From positions 1-13,374 of the forward strand of contig JAUCNG010145539.1 of the NCBI GenBank assembly GCA_032353305.1: a stretch of DNA of 13,374 nt, written 5' to 3'. Within the stretch, counting starts at the first letter, position 1. Each line of letters begins with the position of its first letter. The notes beneath the pieces are model-generated. The model had not been told where the DNA came from and made no database searches. It was given only the letters and a program-made list of their open reading frames with translations. Below, one piece after another: positions 8,873-13,374 of the stretch. Position numbers and translations under genes: made by a program. The stretch is from Cephalothrix spiralis (taxonomy: Eukaryota > Nemertea > Palaeonemertea > Archinemertea > Cephalotrichidae).

Positions 8873-8916
8873 TTTGTTATGCTATGACCCATCCTTTTTT
8901 TTAACTTTAAGGAAAC

Positions 8917-11895
8917 ATGGAATCAGCTTTTGATAGCTTAAAAACAAGTTTCAGTTCAGCTAAAAAGATAACTTCCCCAATACTTCCAACATCAGAAGTA
9001 ATATCAAGACTTATAAGTGGTGTTTTGGTACTTATTACAACTACTGCAATCGCTAATTTTTACATTTCCCACGGAGTTCTGTGTGTACCCTGTACAAAAA
9101 CTAGTATAAATGGGACCTGCATTATTTTCAAAAATATATCAGGACCAGATAGATATAACTCTCCAGAACATGAATACATAAATCTTGAATGCTCTATGCA
9201 AGGTATTACAAAGGAAATAAAAATGGGTATAATCAATTTCCATGTGCCAGAGTGGGCCGAGTGGCTGATATTAAATTTTGTATGGACCCTTGTAATCAAC
9301 AGTGCAGTAATTATAATTTTTCAAGAATTCTGGACTATGTTACCTCCAGTAAAACAGAAATTAAATATCTTTTTTAGGGGTGTTAACCTATTTCACGATA
9401 TTAACATTTTTACAATAAAAAAAATAGAATCAGATTTTATAGTAGAGAATGATGATCATCACGTCCAAAAAAAAAAGTTTTTATATGCAAAGAATGAACT
9501 TGATGAAATTAGATGCAAGGATTTAAAGGGAAAATTTCTTAAACATACATTTTCTATAAAAATATTTCTTCAGTTATTGTTCCCATTTTTAGTAATACTT
9601 TTCAACGTTCCTACGATTCACGGTGCGTATTTAATTGATTATAGACACATTTGCTATCTGCATGATATTGCATTTAATTGTACAAATAAGAATATTAATG
9701 CACTAAGGAGTATTCAGTGGGCTTATTTCATCTTCACATGTTTGTACTGGTTTTCAACTTGGTGGACTCTTACATGTATATCAACTTGCATGGTGACCCC
9801 GATAGAGACACGTTCTGATGACTTTGTCTTTCTGCTCAATCTGCTCAGGAGGCGAAATAAGTATCTATGCAACAAGATCGAACAATTATATTTATATTTC
9901 GACTATCTTCAGTTTCCTGTGAACCTCAACGATCTCAAGCTAATGGAACTTCCTTTTTCTGAAGACAGACATCCTCCAGATCCATGCTTCGGCATATCGG
10001 GGGATACGGGGATTCGTTCTATTAAAATAGATCCACAAGAGGATTTACTGATACAATTTATGCCTATGACCAAAGATGATATATTTATACATAATATGAA
10101 ACCCGGTCGTACATACCAAGTCACAATCAAAGACGAACGATTCATTTCAAAAACATTTAAGGTCGCGATGAATCCTCACAGTCCAAAAGTTGAGTGCATT
10201 TATGTTAGCACGGGGAGCATTCTTTTCAAGTGCGACATTAGAAAATGTGGCAATTTCACAAGTCTATTGTGCAAAACGAAACAAGAAAAAACAAAAAAGG
10301 AATTATCCAAAACGGTACAGAATTCAGCAACTAAAGGAGATGAGTTACTATTGGTTAAACCTAATGAAAAGTGCGACATTAGAGGATGCGGAAATTTCAC
10401 AAGTCTATTGTGTACTTGTGTAACAAAACAAGAAAAAGCAGAAAAGGATATAGATATGGTAAAACCTAAAGAAATTTTAATAATGGACCTATATAGCGAG
10501 AGAATAACTTCAGCAAAGAAAGGAGTGGAGTTCCTTTTTTGGAAAATAGATAAACTTAAAGAAACGGATAAGCCTATTGAATTTTTGATATCCTCGCAAA
10601 GATACGCAGAAGATAAACTAGACTATCCAGCCGATTCTCATCTACTATCAGAGCCATTTTGCACTTTTAAAACAACTAAACCTCGAGGTGCCAATATAAT
10701 CTTAGCTTTAGTTCAACACAAAAGTCAATTTCTTGCGATCAAATTTTTAATTGAAACTGAAAGTGGTTGGGCTGATTATACTGAAGCTTGCATCGGCCGA
10801 GTACAATGCAATGCAGTCAAACGAACATTGTTAAATGCCAAGATATCAAGCACAAATTATAGTAGATTGTTATTTATCTCTCCGTACGTCTACATTATAG
10901 CAAAGAAAAAAAATGAACTTGATTTCTATGTAATAAATGTATTTAGTGGGGATTTGAAATATCATAAATTGCTAAGCAACTTTCCTCATTTTGAAATGTT
11001 CGAAATGACAGCATTGGATTCCAGGCATATAATTCTTATGCTTGGAGATGAATTGAACGCTGATTCTATACGCTATGTATATAAATGTACAATAATAGAA
11101 AAAACTCTATTTCTTTGGAATCCGAATCCCATCAAGACATTTGCAAAATCAACAAGCCCTGAAGAACGTTTCATTTCATATCAAAGCGACTATAACATGA
11201 TTGTGTGCAGAATTAGAAATTTGAATGAATGGGTATTAACTAAAATAACTGAACAGACTGAAGTTTCAGATTTAGTTTTAACCGATAAATACTTTAAGTT
11301 GCCATTGTTTGGTTTCAAAGACAGGGATAAATTATATTTCGTAACAGATTCTGGTGCTTATGAATGCAACTTCGAGAATAGAACAATAAACAGAATGAAC
11401 AATTCAGAAACAATCGAATACAGTTACAACAATATTATTGAATTTGGAGATGCATTTCCAGCTGATGTCTCTGATAGGTGCCACGTAAAGGCTATAACTT
11501 TTGATGGCATGAATATTCTGATGAAATTACACACACCAAACTTTGATGTGCTAGAGTATAATCCATATCTTCACTCGCATGTCCTCATTGTTGGGCATGT
11601 ATCAAATATGAATATTATTGACTGCGTAGGTATTGATTTAGGAAACGAAATTATTAATCCATCTACCTCTGTGCCTGAGCCTGGTCCATCTACGTCTGAA
11701 CCTGTGCCTGGTCCCTATAAACGTGTGCCTGTCACGGATTGCGCCGACTCGGATTGCGCAGTGAAACAGCAAGGCCGCCTAAAACAACTATTTAAACGAA
11801 AGCCAAAAAGCAAAAAAGTTAAAACCATGAGTCAAAATGTTTCCCACCCGTCGGAAACAGAAGATCTCATAGACACCGTAGAGACTGAATGCTGA
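8917..11895 (+). CDS. LRRC8/pannexin-like channel with novel C-terminal region, 992 aa
   Basis: Predicted large-pore membrane channel subunit. TM1 is at about 33-52, outer loop 1 at 53-113 (C56, C59, C68, C92; sequons at N65 and N73), TM2 at 114-138, inner loop at 139-212, TM3 at 213-236, outer loop 2 at 237-262 (C246, C255; sequon at N254) and TM4 at 264-290. The 4+2 cysteine pattern, the LCVPC motif after TM1, FWTMLPPVKQKL after TM2 and DDFVFLLNLL after TM4 all match the LRRC8 pore module. After residue 340 no leucine-rich repeats appear. Instead there is a possible FN3-like strand set (365-417), two cysteine modules (438-519), a long beta-rich region (520-905), PST repeats (916-933) and a basic tract (953-969). 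An in-frame TAA at 8908 precedes the ATG, whose context is AACATGG. Tandem TGA stops end it. Innexin or pannexin is the alternative family. Confidence 0.8.
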   Translation: MESAFDSLKTSFSSAKKITSPILPTSEVISRLISGVLVLITTTAIANFYISHGVLCVPCTKTSINGTCIIFKNISGPDRYNSPEHEYINLECSMQGITKEIKMGIINFHVPEWAEWLILNFVWTLVINSAVIIIFQEFWTMLPPVKQKLNIFFRGVNLFHDINIFTIKKIESDFIVENDDHHVQKKKFLYAKNELDEIRCKDLKGKFLKHTFSIKIFLQLLFPFLVILFNVPTIHGAYLIDYRHICYLHDIAFNCTNKNINALRSIQWAYFIFTCLYWFSTWWTLTCISTCMVTPIETRSDDFVFLLNLLRRRNKYLCNKIEQLYLYFDYLQFPVNLNDLKLMELPFSEDRHPPDPCFGISGDTGIRSIKIDPQEDLLIQFMPMTKDDIFIHNMKPGRTYQVTIKDERFISKTFKVAMNPHSPKVECIYVSTGSILFKCDIRKCGNFTSLLCKTKQEKTKKELSKTVQNSATKGDELLLVKPNEKCDIRGCGNFTSLLCTCVTKQEKAEKDIDMVKPKEILIMDLYSERITSAKKGVEFLFWKIDKLKETDKPIEFLISSQRYAEDKLDYPADSHLLSEPFCTFKTTKPRGANIILALVQHKSQFLAIKFLIETESGWADYTEACIGRVQCNAVKRTLLNAKISSTNYSRLLFISPYVYIIAKKKNELDFYVINVFSGDLKYHKLLSNFPHFEMFEMTALDSRHIILMLGDELNADSIRYVYKCTIIEKTLFLWNPNPIKTFAKSTSPEERFISYQSDYNMIVCRIRNLNEWVLTKITEQTEVSDLVLTDKYFKLPLFGFKDRDKLYFVTDSGAYECNFENRTINRMNNSETIEYSYNNIIEFGDAFPADVSDRCHVKAITFDGMNILMKLHTPNFDVLEYNPYLHSHVLIVGHVSNMNIIDCVGIDLGNEIINPSTSVPEPGPSTSEPVPGPYKRVPVTDCADSDCAVKQQGRLKQLFKRKPKSKKVKTMSQNVSHPSETEDLIDTVETEC
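10228..10473 (+). repeat. Duplicated cysteine module inside the LRRC8-like gene
   Basis: Residues 438-452 (KCDIRKCGNFTSLLC) recur at 485-499 (KCDIRGCGNFTSLLC), exactly 141 nt apart. Each copy is followed by a lysine/glutamate-rich linker starting TKQEK and closed by VKPNE or VKPKE. The units are 47 and 35 residues long; the second has an extra two residues after the cysteine block and a shorter linker. The DNA of the two cores is nearly identical, so the duplication is recent relative to the gene. Confidence 0.85.
11659..11712 (+). repeat. 27-nt tandem repeat coding STSxPxPGP
   Basis: Two 27-nt units (11659-11685 and 11686-11712) encode PSTSVPEPG and PSTSEPVPG, with a degenerate third start beyond. 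They make a short Pro/Ser/Thr-rich spacer between the beta-rich region and the basic tail. Close by, CGGATTGCGC occurs twice at 15-nt spacing (DCADSDCA, residues 941-948). Confidence 0.75.
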
Positions 11896-11917
11896 TGATT
11901 ATTCGTTTGATACTCTT

Positions 11918-11923
11918 AATAAA
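11918..11923 (+). promoter_or_regulatory. Poly(A) signal AATAAA of the LRRC8-like gene
   Basis: AATAAA begins 23 nt after the stop codon and is followed by a T/GT-containing stretch (TATCTGTGTACTTTATAGTTATG). It would give a very short 3' UTR of roughly 45-50 nt. Confidence 0.6.
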
Positions 11924-12010
11924 AACTAATTATCTGTGTACTTTATAGTTATGTATTAGCCTACATCCTTAATTTCCGTGATACTCCTTAGTCTTTTCGT
12001 CCCTCGCACG

Positions 12011-12238
12011 CGAAAATGTGCCAAGTGACATTTTCCGAAACTTTCAGGAGAGGCTGAACAGAGTGATTTAAACTTTGCGAGCCTCTAAAAAATTCGGAAA
12101 TAGTTTTCTCAGATTACGTCTTGCAACTCAAAAGAGATATAGATAGCAACTTTACTGTGTAAAAGTGTGTATATGTTATTAATTCCAACGACCTTTACTC
12201 TTGCGTATACGCACATTTTTGCACTTGGCATCTTTTCG
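12011..12238. repeat. Imperfect 17-bp terminal inverted repeats, 228-bp span
   Basis: CGAAAATGTGCCAAGTG (12011-12027) and CACTTGGCATCTTTTCG (12222-12238) are complementary at 15 of 17 positions. The interval has no open frame. It is a possible small MITE; no target-site duplication is evident. Confidence 0.4.
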
Positions 12239-13320
12239 AAAAAAAGCATTTCGTTGAAAATTTCATTCTTAACTCTATTCCGACTGGGGGGTGGGGCGAA
12301 TCGGCCCCCTAGCTATTTTTTCCTGCCATTTTTTTAAAACTCATTGAATTGCCTTAAAAATTTCATGACAATTACTTTCAAATAAATAATATCCGAGGGC
12401 ATTGTTGCGATTATGACGTCATCAAAAAATAAAGATTTTTGTGCGCGAAAAAATTTTTTTTCTTCCGATTTCGTCGAATTTGGTATTAAATGAAAGGCCA
12501 GGTATTGAGGATCACGGATATATAATTTTTTCTGCTCTACGACCATTATTTTAGAAATTATAAGCGTTTTCCGTACCGAAAAAAACGCAAAAAACGCGAT
12601 TTTTTGTATGTTATTACGTCATAACTATGACGTCATACATATTGTGACGTAATAAATTATCGATAAGTTTCCGCCTCTGTGACCTCCACCTACATGCAAA
12701 AGATGAACATTGTACTACATCATGCGGCTAAGATATAAGCATTTTAGAATTATTCTGAAATTGGGCCAAAAAATCACCATGGCAACGACATTTTTGAAAA
12801 AAATGAACAGATTTTGATATTTTTTTGCTCTAATTTCAGTTCATGAAATTATTTTTTCAAAAATTTTCGTTAGGCGTGTTCATGAAGGTACTTGCCGTCA
12901 TATAAAATCATATTAAAAAAGAAAAGCTTTGATCGAATATGCTTGAGGGGTTAATGAAAACCCTTGGGTAGGGGTAAAGATGACCCAAAATTTGACCAAA
13001 TATTCACTATTTTTAATTTTTGGCATGCTATAACTCTACAATGCCTTGATTGATTTTAAAAATGGTTTTATAGTAGTAAACGGCATATATCCGGCTACGA
13101 TTTAAGCTAATTTTCACCTTTCTAGCTTTGAAATATGAAGGTAATTTTTAACTTCCGGTTAAAAATTCTGAAAAATTCCGAAAAAATAAGCTCTAATGAC
13201 GTCATAAAATTGAAGTGACGTCATATTTTTCAAAAAAAAATTGACCGTTGGGTAGAACTTTTAGTCTTCATATATCTGCCAAGTTTTGTTCGATTTGCTT
13301 GAAGAATAAAAATTTGGCGT
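12239..13320. other. Non-coding, CRE-rich AT stretch, no gene seen
   Basis: A/T homopolymers alternate with TGACGTCA palindromes at 12414, 12628, 13197 and 13216, and near matches TTACGTCA (12614) and TGACGTAA (12645). A 70-codon minus-strand frame at 12334-12546 lacks any recognisable domain. The whole stretch may be an interspersed repeat of unknown family. Confidence 0.5.
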
Positions 13321-13321
13321 A

Positions 13322-13370
13322 GGGGGGGGGGGCATTAGGGGGGGGGGGCGCTGGGCCCCCCCCCCCCCCC
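13322..13370. repeat. G11-G11-C15 homopolymer tract at the window end
   Basis: G runs occupy 13322-13332 and 13338-13348, then GGG (13353-13355) and C15 (13356-13370). The tract could form G-quadruplex structure or a G/C hairpin. Such runs are also prone to sequencing length error. Confidence 0.7.
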
Positions 13371-13374
13371 ACGC

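Larger units (their letters stand above)
7866..8911 (+). other. Candidate 5'-UTR intron of the LRRC8-like gene
   Basis: GTAAGT at 7866-7871 is a strong 5' splice-site hexamer. At 8893-8911 a T-rich tract ends in AACTTTAAG, a plausible acceptor only 5 nt before the start codon. If used, the intron would be about 1,046 nt and the coding sequence would sit in one exon. The pairing is a prediction from motif and spacing; other donors are possible. Confidence 0.3.

Noticed and set aside
10190-10423. Overlapping frames on both strands in the cysteine-module region
   Set aside because: They exist because the duplicated DNA is open in several frames; the 992-codon frame is the consistent one.
2799-11895. 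Viral or toxin gene origin for the two large frames
   Set aside because: Both proteins show animal channel architecture and nothing in them or nearby resembles a viral structural, replication or toxin gene.
12334-12546. 70-codon minus-strand open frame
   Set aside because: Low-complexity AT-rich DNA with no domain; probably chance.

Overview
The window looks like nuclear DNA of an invertebrate animal, probably a marine one. It is AT-rich, full of short foldback repeats, and carries two well-separated genes with eukaryotic start contexts and AATAAA signals, each read with the standard code. A lophotrochozoan such as a mollusc is my best guess, but that rests on genome style and not on any diagnostic gene, so treat it as weak.

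Layout: 1-2798 is non-coding and holds a 31-bp palindromic insert bracketed by 7-bp direct repeats (381-425) and a nested foldback (660-863). 2799-4472 is an intact single-exon gene for a compact TRPV-like cation channel with a shortened ankyrin region. 4473-8916 is a long AT-rich intergenic or 5'-flanking region. It contains a CGAA-type mini-array (5659-5720), a probable pogo/Tigger-type MITE (about 6112-6420), a CCAAT/CRE promoter-like patch (7452-7574), two foldbacks (7642-7764, 8685-8823) and a strand-asymmetric array of 15 CGTAA words (8047-8295). 8917-11895 is a second intact, intronless reading frame of 992 codons. Its first ~330 residues resemble the four-helix pore module of LRRC8 volume-regulated anion channels, including four cysteines in the first outer loop and two in the second. 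The remaining ~650 residues contain no leucine-rich repeats. 11896-13374 is non-coding, with repeated TGACGTCA palindromes and a terminal G/C homopolymer tract.

How they fit together: both proteins are predicted plasma-membrane channels on the same strand, about 4.4 kb apart. In animals, TRPV channels and LRRC8 channels both take part in sensing or correcting cell swelling, so a shared osmotic or mechanical role is possible. This is inference only; nothing in the sequence proves co-regulation. The main novelty candidate is the LRRC8-type pore joined to an unrecognised cytoplasmic region with an internally duplicated cysteine module.
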